A DNA stretch of 64,000 bases from Haliotis asinina (taxonomy: Eukaryota > Mollusca > Gastropoda > Lepetellida > Haliotidae). Made by a program: the position numbers and the translations under genes. The stretch covers positions 15,656,969-15,720,968 of the forward strand of contig NC_090288.1 of assembly GCF_037392515.1 (NCBI RefSeq). The letters are read 5' to 3'. The notes beneath the pieces are model-generated. The model was not told the DNA's origin and searched no databases. It was given only the letters and a program-made list of their open reading frames with translations. Position 1 is the stretch's first letter. Each line of letters opens with the position of its first letter. Of the stretch, positions 45,519 through 55,436 are shown in pieces.

Positions 45519-45947
45519 TCATGGTTGCGCACGTTCATTCGTACTCGTTCGGCTTGTTTCGGGCTTTTCCGCCATTTCCGTACGAGCTTTGTGCCATGCC
45601 GGAGATTCGCGAACCACTCTCCTCGGCGGCGTTGTGACATAGCGCAACCATGCCTCGGGGCATCGCATTTTCTGTGTATTGGGTTGTCTATGGGGTGCGA
45701 ATTCCCTCTTACAATACTGATTAAGTTTGGTGTAAGCATAATTTTTGCTTAAGTGGTACGAGAACTTTGTTCTTATCCCAATGTGGAGGTGGTCGACTCC
45801 ATCCCAGGGTTTCGAACGTTGTTCCCTGCCTACGCTGTTCGTTTCACATGTTTGTCTTTGTTCTGCTGGATGATCGACGACTATGGCATCATTTCCTGAA
45901 TCACCATGGACCAATGATGGAATGCATTCATAGATGGTACTTGCTCC
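45519..45947 (-). CDS. NS1: NS1 N-terminal HUH nuclease part, ends at in-frame TGA
   Basis: Rolling-circle/rolling-hairpin initiator endonuclease part of the replication protein. The motif HLHIG (first His codon at 45789-45791) is the His-hydrophobic-His metal site. It is followed by tyrosine-rich YAYTKLNQYCKR and, further on, WLRYVTTPPRR; which Tyr is catalytic cannot be settled by eye. The frame has no ATG upstream of the motif: it is open from 45947 and its earliest usable codon would be a TTG at 45914. A strong donor (CAG|GTAAGG, boundary 45952/45951) sits just upstream after an ATG-started frame (46066-45952), so the true N-terminus is probably spliced on. The frame ends at TGA 45519-45521; the helicase part follows in the same frame. 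Confidence 0.7.
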   Translation of the reverse strand, partial: GASTIYECIPSLVHGDSGNDAIVVDHPAEQRQTCETNSVGREQRSKPWDGVDHLHIGIRTKFSYHLSKNYAYTKLNQYCKREFAPHRQPNTQKMRCPEAWLRYVTTPPRRVVRESPAWHKARTEMAEKPETSRTSTNERAQP

Positions 45948-45951
45948 TTAC

Positions 45952-46066
45952 CTGCAGTGTCCGATTCCATTTCTGCGTGATCCAAATCCTCAATGGTATT
46001 TCCAATGTCTCCTTGAGATCCTTTGAATAATGCACTCCTAATTCTGTCAGTAATCCGAGAAAGCAC
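45952..46066 (-). CDS. Candidate first exon of the NS gene
   Basis: ATG-started open stretch (MLSRITDRIRSALFKGSQGD onward) ending exactly at a consensus donor CAG|GTAAGG. Possible acceptors within the next 150 bp include gattcag|gaaatg and catccag|cag. It lies between the CRE-like cluster and the nuclease motif. This is a splice-based inference only. Confidence 0.3.
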
Positions 46067-46162
46067 AGTAGTGTCAGACCCGCTATCGTGGTCTTTACCC
46101 TTTGCCGGTCACAGTTAAAATGGCCGAGCACGCCGGTCGCTTGGCTCATGATTCGTGGAATT

Positions 46163-46195
46163 TGACGTCATCGATGACGTCATAACGTGACGTCA
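46163..46195. promoter_or_regulatory. Three CRE/ATF-type sites (TGACGTCA), probable NS promoter
   Basis: TGACGTCA at 46163-46170, 46175-46182 and 46188-46195, spaced 12 and 13 bp. The first two form a 20-bp palindrome, TGACGTCATCGATGACGTCA. They lie upstream (minus strand) of the NS frames. CREB/ATF factors bind this octamer; promoter use here is inferred. Confidence 0.55.
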
Positions 46196-46240
46196 CTGAC
46201 CTTTGACCTCTGTTGCTTAACGACAGACTGTTTTTTGACG

Positions 46241-46252
46241 TTCGTGTTCGAG
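46241..46252 (-). promoter_or_regulatory. Inverted subterminal 12-mer, right copy
   Basis: TTCGTGTTCGAG, the complement of the left copy at 40518-40529. Confidence 0.45.
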
Positions 46253-46309
46253 TATTAGCCTTTACACAGGGGGACCCCCTTATACGGGCCGGTACGGTAC
46301 GAGGTCAGG

Positions 46310-46387
46310 GTTGGGGTCACGGGCGCTAAATCCAGAACTGTTCCCATTATTCATTTTCCAGTTCGAGAGAAAGCCCGTGACCCCAAC
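46310..46387. repeat. Hairpin near the right end of the element
   Basis: A 15-bp perfect stem, gttggggtcacgggc (46310-46324), pairs with gcccgtgaccccaac (46373-46387) around a 48-nt loop. A second, imperfect hairpin follows (gttcgagtacgcacctttt against aaaaggtatgtgcgaac, about 46427-46475). The pair resembles a terminal resolution structure. Confidence 0.75.
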
Positions 46388-46516
46388 ACCGGAGGCGATC
46401 GTACGCTGAATGGAATTCGGAATTGTTCGAGTACGCACCTTTTCGAGATAAAAAGTTCAAAAGGTATGTGCGAACGTCCACTTTCGCGATCTGGTAAACT
46501 GTGATCTGATTGGTCA

Positions 46517-46611
46517 ATCTCATAGGTTACCTGACGCGACCTCCTATATGGTTTTGTTAGACTCAGTAGTGGAGTGTAACGAAAAGTTCTGAGGAAACGT
46601 TTACTTAGACT
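46517..46611 (-). repeat. Right terminal inverted repeat
   Basis: Complement of the left repeat; ends GTTTACTTAGACT (46599-46611). The block aggttacctgacgcgacc is identical in both ends. Confidence 0.88.
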
Positions 46612-46622
46612 GGGTGTTTCAC
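46610..46622. repeat. Right target-site duplication
   Basis: ctgggtgtttcac, matching 39867-39879. Confidence 0.8.
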
Positions 46623-46643
46623 ACACTTCTGGTATTTTGTACT

Positions 46644-48087
46644 CTATTTCGGCGTCAGATTACGGGACCCTATCACAGCAATGTTCATTCTCCTGTTGTC
46701 ACCACTGCCTTGCGGTATCTGTCTGGACGTCGAAAGTGTAGGTTGATGTTGTACAGATGTACACTTGTTGAGGCCAAGGATGTCTATGAAAGCGTTGTGA
46801 AACTTCCTGTTAGTGACGTAATAAACGAGCCAGTTGATGGACGGGTGGAGGTGAGCGAAAACCACGATACACACGTGCAGTTCGTGCTGGAACGAGTCAC
46901 GTGAGTCCAGTACGATCAGTAATGCATATGGTATCCAGCACACGGAGAACACGAGGTATATGATGAATATTGTCTTTGCCAGTTTGTAGCTAGGCTTCAG
47001 ATTCGTTGTCGTTTCTGTTGGTCCAGGGTGGATTGCACGGACATTATGTACCCGTAAACGGACAGCTCGCACGTGCCGGTACATGCACATGTAGGACAAC
47101 CCCGTCACGCTGATCGGAATCCACACCATTACGACGGAGAAAATGACGGTATAAGGGTACGTCGCCATGCGCTCCCAAATACACTCAAGGCTCTTGTGGT
47201 CAAAGGAATGGTCGCCGATGTCGGCGAAGTTGAGGAGAACTAAGCACGTACCGAGACAATAAAATAACACACAGTAGATGACGCAGTTGCGGGTATTGAA
47301 GATGGATTTGTAGTGAATGGGATGGACGATAAAGACGTATCTGTTGCAGCTCATGGCGGCGATGGTCATGAGAGACGCCACACACGACATCGTGCACAAC
47401 GAGCCAATGACACGACAGAGTCCCGGGATACGGTCGAAGAAGTCGGGGCCCTCCAGTTTGGCTGAAATGATTAAAAGGAGAATAAAACCAATGAACGAAA
47501 AGTATTCATTGTTAAAATCAAGATAAATCTTGATGTACTGAGACGACGGGGTAGCCTAATAGATTTAGCGTTAGATCGTCAAGCTGAAGGTTCGAGTGAT
47601 TACATTAGTATAATGTGTTAAGCCAATATCAGCCTTATTCCTTTGCGGTTTTGTGGATAATGAGCTAGAGAGGCGTTGTGCTGAGTTAGAAACTGAAGTG
47701 AATCCCACGATTCCTGCATTCACCAGCCTAACGTATAAAACAGAGCAATGCTAATGATGTTGCATTAGCTCTATAGTGCGTCTCTATAGCGCACAAAAGC
47801 ATGCAAATGGCGTTGTTGGTTTATCAGCATTTCTCCAACTTACCTATGATACTCATTGGGTCCGCTATCGCCGTCACGTACAGGTCGGAGCAGGCGAGGT
47901 TGACGATGAAGATAGACTCCACGTTCTGAAGAGACTTCCTCGTTGCCACGGCCACCAGAATCAGACCATTTCCCAAGACTCCTGCAGCTGTTGCAAGTCC
48001 AAGTATAAACAAAATCGGAATCGCAATTTCTGGTTGGACGGTTAAAAATTCGTGGCGTCCAAATATCAACCGAGTTGTATTGTCCAT
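46644..48087 (-). CDS. Class A GPCR, melatonin-receptor-like (2 coding exons)
   Basis: Seven-helix plasma-membrane receptor of 353 residues. The exons are 47844-48087 and 46644-47461, joined in phase 1 by GTAAGT and CAG sites. TM1 has AGVLGNGLILVAV and TM2 has NLACSDLYVTAIADP. Exon 2 opens with the conserved extracellular Cys (GLCRVIGSL), and TM3 ends in NRY rather than DRY. TM5 has VWIPISVTGLSYMCMY, TM6 has SVCWIPYALL, and TM7 has NWLVYYVTNRKF in place of NPxxY. NRY and the overall pattern recall melatonin and related orphan receptors; the ligand is unknown. A basic third loop (YRHVRAVRLRVHNVRA) is typical of G-protein coupling. The parvovirus-like element follows its stop codon by 32 bp, so its 3' UTR and poly-A site are likely altered. 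Confidence 0.88.
47544..47625 (+). repeat. SINE-1 fragment in the GPCR intron
   Basis: ggggtagcctaatagattta head with a diverged B box (aaggttcgagtgattac). Confidence 0.55.
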
Positions 48088-48424
48088 CCTGTTCCAGACT
48101 GACGGTTGATAATAGTCAGGTGACCAACAGGATTCATATGAGTGTTCTCAGAGGTGGTAGAATGAAGGGTCAGACGGTGGTCGTCTGTACTGGAAAACGG
48201 ACCTGCAATGATACCCAAACCGTAAAGTTTCTAAATTTCTAAAGCACCATGTAAAGCTAAGCTGAACACGGCCACACATATCACAATATACGCATTTTTT
48301 TATAATTTATTTTCGCAGACTGTCGCGCGCAAGGCATTATGATAAATCCTTATACAAATTATTTGAAAGGTTAAATGAACCAGCTGTATAAACCCATTCT
48401 TTGTGTCAACCTGCTGCATCTGAG

Positions 48425-48860
48425 ATGCATCATTTTGTGAGATGACTAAACATTTCACTCATTTCGTGAAATGACTAAGAGGGTCAGCCATTTCGCGTCA
48501 TTTTGTGTAACAACAATGTACTTCAGTCATTTCATGAATTTTCACTTAATAACCAAATCTGCAAAAGTGGATGACAATTCCAACAGCATCACTTTTTGTA
48601 ACTAATAGTCAGAACTATTGTGGCAGTGATTGTTGCACTTCAGATTAGCTTTGAAGCATTGACACCTGTTTGTTTGACACTTGCTGAGTCCGGAGCAGCC
48701 ATACTTCACATACCACCGTTCACCATATATAGATATAGATGAAATAAAATTTCATGAAATGACTGAAGTAGATTGATTTTGGTTACACAAAATGACTTGA
48801 AACGCCTGACCCTCTTAGTCTTTTCTCGAAATGACTGATCTCGCAATCTCACTGTAACAG
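48425..48860. mobile_element. Foldback (MITE-like) element
   Basis: Long imperfect inverted arms of about 110 bp: left gactaagagggtcagccatt and cttcagtcatttcatgaatt, right their complements (cctgaccctcttagtctttt, tttcatgaaatgactgaagt). Within each arm, atttcNtgaaatgact-type units repeat. It lies upstream of the GPCR. Confidence 0.7.
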
Positions 48861-49085
48861 ATACACATTTCACTGACGAAGAAACTGAGATTTGGTGCCA
48901 GTTCATAGCTCCTAAGCCATCTCTGACCATTCCCAGTGAAACCTCTATCCTTGTGTCCACACGAAATGGGATTTTCAAGGCACATATTCGTGAAAGAGAT
49001 AATTAGACTAGTTTTGTTCATTAGGTCTTCTAACGACCCGTGCTGATCCGAGGTAAAATAGGTCTTCAGCTTCAACTCATGCACC

Positions 49086-49300
49086 ATAAAAGGTGACTAT
49101 GCTTATCGTAAGAGATGACTAACGGAATTGGGCAGTCAAGCTCGCTGACTTAACTGACACGTGCCATCGGTTCAAAATGCGCAGATCGATGCTCATGTTG
49201 TTGATCACTGGATTGTCTGCCCCAGACTCGATTATTTACAGACCGCCGCCATAACTGGAATATTGATGAGTGCCGCGTAAAACTTAACTCACTCACACTT
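49086..49300 (+). repeat. SINE-2 copy, near complete
   Basis: Runs from aaaggtgactatgcttatcg through gttgatcactggattgtctg to gagtgccgcgtaaaacttaa and actcactcac; one of the best copies. Confidence 0.85.
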
Positions 49301-51565
49301 ATACTGAGCCACTTTTACTCCCCATAAAAACGCACTTCCTCGCCTGGTTTTGCTCATTTCTGAAATAGTGTTTACTACTAGCCTCAAAGGGCCACAAAAA
49401 CATCACACTCAAATGTACCAGTACACATAAACATTATCTACAAATTTGGGTTCGCAGTACGAACACAGTAAACTAAAAGTTCAACGCCAAAAGAAATTGT
49501 TAATCTTTTCTTCTCATGTAACTTCAAAATATATATTGCATCCACGGAAAGACTAATCACTTAGACACCTGACCATTACTGCTTTATACCTTGTATCATG
49601 AGAGTAATTGTTCATTAGTCCCCTCGTCCAAGACTACATTACCGTTAGACGTGGTTGCAAAGCCTTAAGTACAGCGTAGAATGAGAAACCAGCATGCAGA
49701 TTACCAGAATAGGAGCAGATAGAATAGGTTCGAAAATTGTTTCTGGAGTACAGAATACATCAAAGAGTCAACTGTGGGGAGCGAATTTGGTGTCGAATAA
49801 ATTGTATAATTAAAGAATAATTGTGTACAGAGACTTCATCAGACTTATCATATTGTGATTCGTCCTTTCATCAGTTCTATGTCAAACTTGATGACGATCG
49901 ACCACTTCATCCCAGGCAATCTGCACCATGCACTGTCACACGACGATTCAATCCCACTGTGAACAGGTTGTTGATCCTGACGATAGGAATACAGTGCGAA
50001 ACAGAACGCGTCAAACATATAGCCCCAAGTGCGCATGGGAGATTATGAAAACAATAAAAGCTATGAAACGCTTTCAATGACCACTGTACGTTTCAACTCC
50101 TTCAGTCAATATTACAATATATTTCCACGCAAGTGGAAACATTCAACAGCAAAAAACAAAAACAAAAAACATTCGAACACCTTCAGTTAGAAAAGCAACT
50201 ATTTTCCAGATCGATGGTCGGTTGGTTTTATAGTTTTAGGGCGACATTGACTTTAATATTAATATAGATATTAATCACATGATACTACACAGCCAAAACG
50301 AATCGTTTGGAAATATAAAGAAACGACAGCACCGTTAATCATTGTGGATAGATTTAAACATACATCGTTAACTTCCCATTTCCCAAACATTAAATACTCA
50401 GAAGGTTAAGATCACAGAGCGTTAAAATGATTTTTAAATCACAGAACTAAATTCGTCTAGGCCATTTGAGAGTCTGTGTAAATTTAATATTTTCCAGGTG
50501 AAAAGACAAAATCTAAAACTGCCCGTTGCACGGACCCAGGCCGATGTTGTCCCTAAATTTGTCCAAGACTGCCCGCAAAGGTACCAACTTCTCCGTCACT
50601 TCTGGTCAGTGTCCATGTATTTGGACAAGGGAAATAGTTCTGTTGATATACACCTCATTCATTACAATGTATGGTACGTTTCGGTGTAGATGCTAACAGC
50701 GTCATGGAACAAATGTGATACGAAAGTTGTATGTCGATAGACCTTGTTCACCACACCAATTTGCAACGTCTAAATACCACTCAAGGAAGTTAACCATGTA
50801 TTTGACAGGAACATTAATAGGAATCAGACTCCCGAAATAACTTAGTGGACATTTATTTCAGATAGGAGTCAATAAACAAGGAGAAGACAGCTTACGTATA
50901 CAGTCTGTTCCATTGTTACTTAACCGTTCCAGCATTCATTGTACAATATCCGTGTAGACATGTAAAAACCAATTACCGTCTGACAATGTCACACTAACAA
51001 ATTTTGCTCTTTACCTGTTATCTAATTTGTGAGCCAGACTTTTCATATCCCATGTCTTTCCAGTTTCATCATCTTTTTTTCTTTTTAGCATTTTGCATCA
51101 CAGAAAACGTTTCAAGCTTGTTCTTTTATTTGAGAAGCTCAAGAACATTCCTGGTGACAATGTCATCTAAGGCGCAGCGATTCGCAGTACAGAGTTGCGT
51201 CCCTTTGTTGGAAGCACGTGATCGTTGGCTTGGAACATGGTCTGCCCGATAATGTCTATTTTCAGAGCGCCGCACCAAAGTGGTAAAACTTCTAAGACCT
51301 TTTCCATCTCTGGCTTTCCTCAACGTTATACTCACTTGAAAACTTTCAAAGCGGCTTTAGGCCAAATTCTGTCCCTCATTCAATCACTCGGAAGTTGTCT
51401 AACACATAGTCTCTGAATATATATTACTTTCAGTGTAACAGATAAACCCATTTAAATTTAAAAGAGATCCAGGAGGATCAGAGATTCAGAGCTTGGGGAA
51501 ATCTACATTCTTTATTGAGGGCTTTAACGTTCCAGGGACTGCTAGACAGATTTACATGGAGGATG
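49301..51565. other. No recognised gene
   Basis: AT-rich intergenic DNA. An open stretch after a tttccag at 50498 lacks recognisable protein motifs. No repeat family was noted. Confidence 0.4.
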
Positions 51566-51569
51566 AGGT

Positions 51570-51715
51570 TATGACTGATCTTCAGCAACCCATCCTTGTT
51601 TATGAGGCGACTAACGGGATCGGGTGGTCGACACGTGTCATCACATTCCATTTGCCTAGATCGGTGCTCATGTTCAATTAGATTCTGTTATTTACAGACC
51701 GCTACCATGACATGA
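51570..51715 (+). repeat. SINE-2 copy, tail lost
   Basis: gaggcgactaacgggatcgg and ctagatcggtgctcatgttc, ending near gttatttacagaccgctacc. Confidence 0.7.
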
Positions 51716-51759
51716 GCGCGTTTCGCGAGCACCTGGACATGTTCGTAAATCACCCTTGA

Positions 51760-53480
51760 ACGGCCACCTCCTCGTAGTGGGTGCTGGGTAACGCTGAGAG
51801 TCGTTCACCCCCGTTGTGGACCCGGGGGGATATTTGGTCCACTAACCCGTTTGCCGTGGGTTGCGTCCCTGTGTTGGCGGAGAAAGGGATCCTGGTGGTT
51901 GAGGGCAATAGGGGCCTGTAACCGTGTTCCTGTTGCTCAATACACCACTTTGGCCCTGACTTCGCCTAAACGGGTGGTTGAATGGTCCCGGTTCAACCAT
52001 TCGGCTGATCATGCCAAGCCCTGTACATATAATTTTGTATTTGCACAAATTCTATTTCTGACTTACTTGTTAACATTAGGTCTTGGTCCGGTTTGTTAAT
52101 CAAAGAGTTCTTGTTTTGGAAATATTTGCAGTATCAGCTCCATGGGAAGTATTAAGCCAAAACTACCGGGTACCCATTCACTACTTGTGTCACGGGATTA
52201 AGGTGATCAACAATTCTAATAAGCCACCATTGTTAACCGTCCGTTTTCAGATAATAGCCTATATTAAAAAGTTGTTGAAAAAAAAGGAATCCACATATTT
52301 AAATGTATGAATAAATATATTACATGGTAAATATAATTATACGAAAAGCTGAGAACGATAATTATTGACAGACATATTTCTTTAAAAATAATTCATAAAT
52401 GAAACAATAAAATATATCATATTTCTTAATAAATATTACAAATATTTCGATTAAATAAGTTTAAGTTTAACTAATTATTGATCATTTTCTGACATGGTCA
52501 TTCTCACCTGACTGGTGGCGATGGGATAGCCTAGTAGTTAAAGCGTTGCTTGCCAGTACTGAGAACCCAGTTCGATTCGTCACGTGGGTACAATGTGTGA
52601 AACCCATTTTTGGCATTCCCACACCCTGATATTGCTGTAGAATTGCTAAAAGAGGCGTAACCTCACCTGATCTTCCTGATGGCAGATCAGTCTTGGTACT
52701 GGTAATGTTTTGGTTTGGTTTGGGTTTTTTCCTGGTAGAAATACCAACGCTACTGTTAATCCTGTTCAATATTATCACCCAGACGCAACCCATATCTTCT
52801 TTAAATTCTCATTTTTTGTCATCTGGTCCGATTCAATCAATTGGCTGGTCATGTCAAGCCCCGTGTCTGCATCTACATACAGCTCATTGAATGTCCTCTG
52901 TTCAACAAGTTTTAGATAGTATTTTGCCTAGAACATATACCCCGAAGGTGGTGGATCATGGGTCAGTCTGGTGGATCTAGATCTGCAAGAGTATAACAAT
53001 CCTGTATCCCTTTGGTGTTAGTTTCTTGGGGTACGTACGACATCGTCCTTGTTGGCGCTCCGTGGTAGGCAGGTAGCAGGTTTGCTGAATCATATTTTAT
53101 TTCAACATGGGTAAACAAAATCAATACACAAAAACCCTAAACGTCATCTTTTGGAATCTGATTCTGAACTGGTTGCGTCTGAGGATGAAATGGTAACAAG
53201 ACTATTATATTCGGAAAGGGACACCTGCCTTCGGTACCTAGTCATGGAAGCTAAGGGTGAAGGCACTCTTGCTTCGTATTCACCTTTTTTACTAGCAAAA
53301 GGACTAAAAGGTAAAGCTGAAGAACGTTAATAAATTACGATCTGGAGCTCCTCTGATAGAATGTACTGGGAAAGCACAGGCTATCAATTTGATAAATTCA
53401 ACTAAATTTGCTGATATACCTGTAGAGCTCGCAAGACCCTCAATTTCTCGGAGGTCTGATCCGAGACCATGATCGCACTC
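51760..53480 (+). mobile_element. LINE copy A: 5' UTR and start of ORF1, truncated
   Basis: The 5' part (gccacctcctcgtagtgggt, gcgtccctgtgttggcggag, aaacgggtggttgaatggtc) matches LINE copy B at 53.5 kb. After a SINE-1 insertion, the region 52900-53060 matches copy B's stretch before ORF1. Then comes a broken gag-like frame: RYLVMEAKGEG, KLRSGAPLIECTGKAQAINL and INSTKFADIPVE. The sequence ends where copy B starts, so copy B probably inserted here or beside it. Confidence 0.7.
52515..52672 (+). repeat. SINE-1 copy inside LINE copy A
   Basis: Full copy: gatgggatagcctagtagtt head, cccagttcgattcgtcacgt box, tattgctgtagaattgctaa tail. Confidence 0.8.
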
Positions 53481-53667
53481 TGGCTGGGCACCCATGAAGA
53501 GCCACCTCCTCGTGGTGGGTGCTGGGTAACGCTAAGTGCTCTTCTCCCATGTGGACCCGGGACAGAATGTGTCCACAGCACCCCATTGCTTGTCGTAAGA
53601 GGCGACTAAATTGAGCAACATGTTTGCCGTGGATTGCGTCCCGTGTCGGTGGAGGACGGGATCCTGG

Positions 53668-53813
53668 GGCCCGTTTCACAAAACTCTCGTAAGCCTAGGG
53701 TCTCGTAACTTTTCTCGTAGCATTGGTACCTCCTATACTGAAACATAGGAAGCAGGAATGCTACGAGGAAAGTTACGAGATCTTAGGCTTACGAGAGTTT
53801 TGTGAAACGGGCC
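53668..53813. mobile_element. 146-bp near-perfect foldback MITE, copy 2
   Basis: GGCCCGTTTCAC at one end and GTGAAACGGGCC at the other, with arms complementary over about 65 bp. It is flanked by the 5-bp duplication CCTGG (53663-53667 and 53814-53818). LINE copy A keeps the uninterrupted site (gggatcctggtggttgaggg, about 51888-51907), which proves the insertion. Confidence 0.92.
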
Positions 53814-54234
53814 CCTGGTGGTTTAGGGCATTATGGCTTTTAACTGCGTTCCATTGCCCAACACACCAATTTGGCCCTTACGTCACCTAGACGGGTGGTT
53901 GAATGGGCCCGATTAAACCTGTGCATGATTATATAAATGTCATTGCACAAACTTTATTTGGACTTTTAATTTCGGTCTTGGCTGAATTATTCATTAACTT
54001 TTCTGGTTGTGGAATGTATTTTTGAAGTTCTGAACTTTGCCTAGAGTCTTATGCCCAGAAGGCGGTGGCTGATGGGCCAGTCTAGTGGATTAGTTATTTA
54101 TAATTCTTCTGCTGGAGTATATCATCCGGGTATGCTTGGTGCTGCAAGCTGGAGGCCCGCTTACTTTAGCATTGTCCTTGTGATACTCCGTGGTGGGTGG
54201 GGAGCACGGATGATGAAACGTATTACACTAACCA

Positions 54235-55392
54235 TGGCTTATGAAATCCCACCAAAGAAAACAAAACGTCCACTTGATATTGACCCTGTTGATACTGACC
54301 AGAGACCGTCTGCATCGATTGAGTATTGGCCACGTTTCCTTGTAATTGAAACTCCTGATAAGAAACCATTGCAGCTGAACCTGTTCGCGGTATCTAATGG
54401 TACTCAAGGAATTGCTGGGGATGTTAAAAACATTAGACGTTCACGTTCGGATGCACTGCTAGTTGAGTGCGGGAAAAAACAGCAAGCAAACAATCTGATG
54501 AGTATGAGTATGAGTAGCCTGCTAAATGAAAGATCAAAGTGTGCTTTATGTCAAGCGTTTTTCAACCCGGAAAAATAATGAAACTATCCAAACAAACACC
54601 TATCTGTCTTCCTTCTCGTCTCCAAATGCTCCAAAGTCAGTAAAGGCAGGTTACTGTAACATCCAAGTTGAAACCTACATCCCCAACCCGCTCAGGTGTT
54701 TTATATGCCAGAAATATGGACAAGGTGTATCTACCTGTACATTGTCTGTTGTGTGTGCTCACTGTGGTGAGAAGACACACCCAACGGAAGATTGTGACAG
54801 TGATTTTTAAAAAATGCACCAACTGCTCAGGCGACCATTCATCTTCCTCGAAACAGTGTCCTATTTGGAAAGAGCAAATTCTGTTTTAGATTAACAAAAA
54901 AAAGTTTACCCAAAATATCTCTTTTTCTGAAGCAAAAAAACTGGTGAAGAGATCTGACCTGACAGAAACTTATGCTACAGTAGCAAACACATCACCTGTG
55001 TACAGTTCTAAAATAACAAAATCATCCACAAGCTGCCAAACTACCTTGACTTGGGTCAGTTGCGACTCTCCGCAGCTTTTGTACCCTGCTATGTCATCTC
55101 AGACTGAGGAATCACTTCCTAGTACATCCAAGTCTTCTTCTGATCACAAATCACCATCATCATCTCAGTCACACTCAAAGTCTCAATCGACAGCTGATAG
55201 TCAGCAAACTGTTAAAAGTAAACCTAAACCTAAGCCTGATGCTTCAAAACAACAAAGTGGCAGAGCTCCTAAAGGGGCACAAAATAAAATTCAGTTGTTC
55301 AATAAATATGAGTCTCTCGAGGACATTGACGTTTCGGAAAACGTCCATTCTAGGGCACACAGCTTGTCACCCTTCAAAAGAGTGCGGGGTTG
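54235..55392 (+). pseudogene. LINE ORF1 (gag-like, zinc knuckle)
   Basis: RNA-binding protein of the LINE particle. It starts at ATG 54235 (MAYEIPPKKTKRPLD) and carries YWPRFLVIETPDKKPLQLNL and VKNIRRSRSDALLVECGKK. After frameshifts come CFICQKYGQGVSTC and CAHCGEKTHPTEDC, then CTNCSGDHSSSSKQC, three knuckle-like motifs. A Ser/Lys-rich tail frame (54944-55393) ends SLSPFKRVRG. At least three frame breaks are seen. Confidence 0.75.
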
Positions 55393-55436
55393 ATCCCAAA
55401 TAAATCCCCCCAAAAGATACTTTATTCCAATAATTT

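Larger units (their letters stand above)
39881..46611 (-). mobile_element. Parvovirus-like endogenous element with terminal inverted repeats
   Basis: A 6.7-kb insertion. The coding order on the minus strand, from right to left, is replication protein (HUH nuclease, then SF3 helicase) followed by a long capsid-like gene, the standard parvovirus plan. The ends are inverted repeats of about 95 bp that begin AGTCTAAGTAAAC, and the flanks carry a direct 11-13 bp duplication. Beside the ends are hairpin-forming sequences. It lies 32 bp past the stop codon of the GPCR gene, in the presumed 3' UTR. The coding state (one long frame fully open, one with a single stop) suggests a young insertion or a still-selected one. 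No DNA polymerase B, integrase or tyrosine recombinase frame is present, so it is not a Polinton or bidnavirus. Whether it is an integrated virus or a virus-derived transposon is open. Confidence 0.85.

Noticed and set aside
39881..46611. Polinton/Maverick or bidnavirus identity
   Set aside because: No DNA polymerase B, retroviral-type integrase, protease or packaging ATPase frame is present; only NS1-type and capsid-like genes.
50498..50689. Exon-like open stretch after tttccag
   Set aside because: No recognisable motif, no partner exons, and the stop-free length is within chance.
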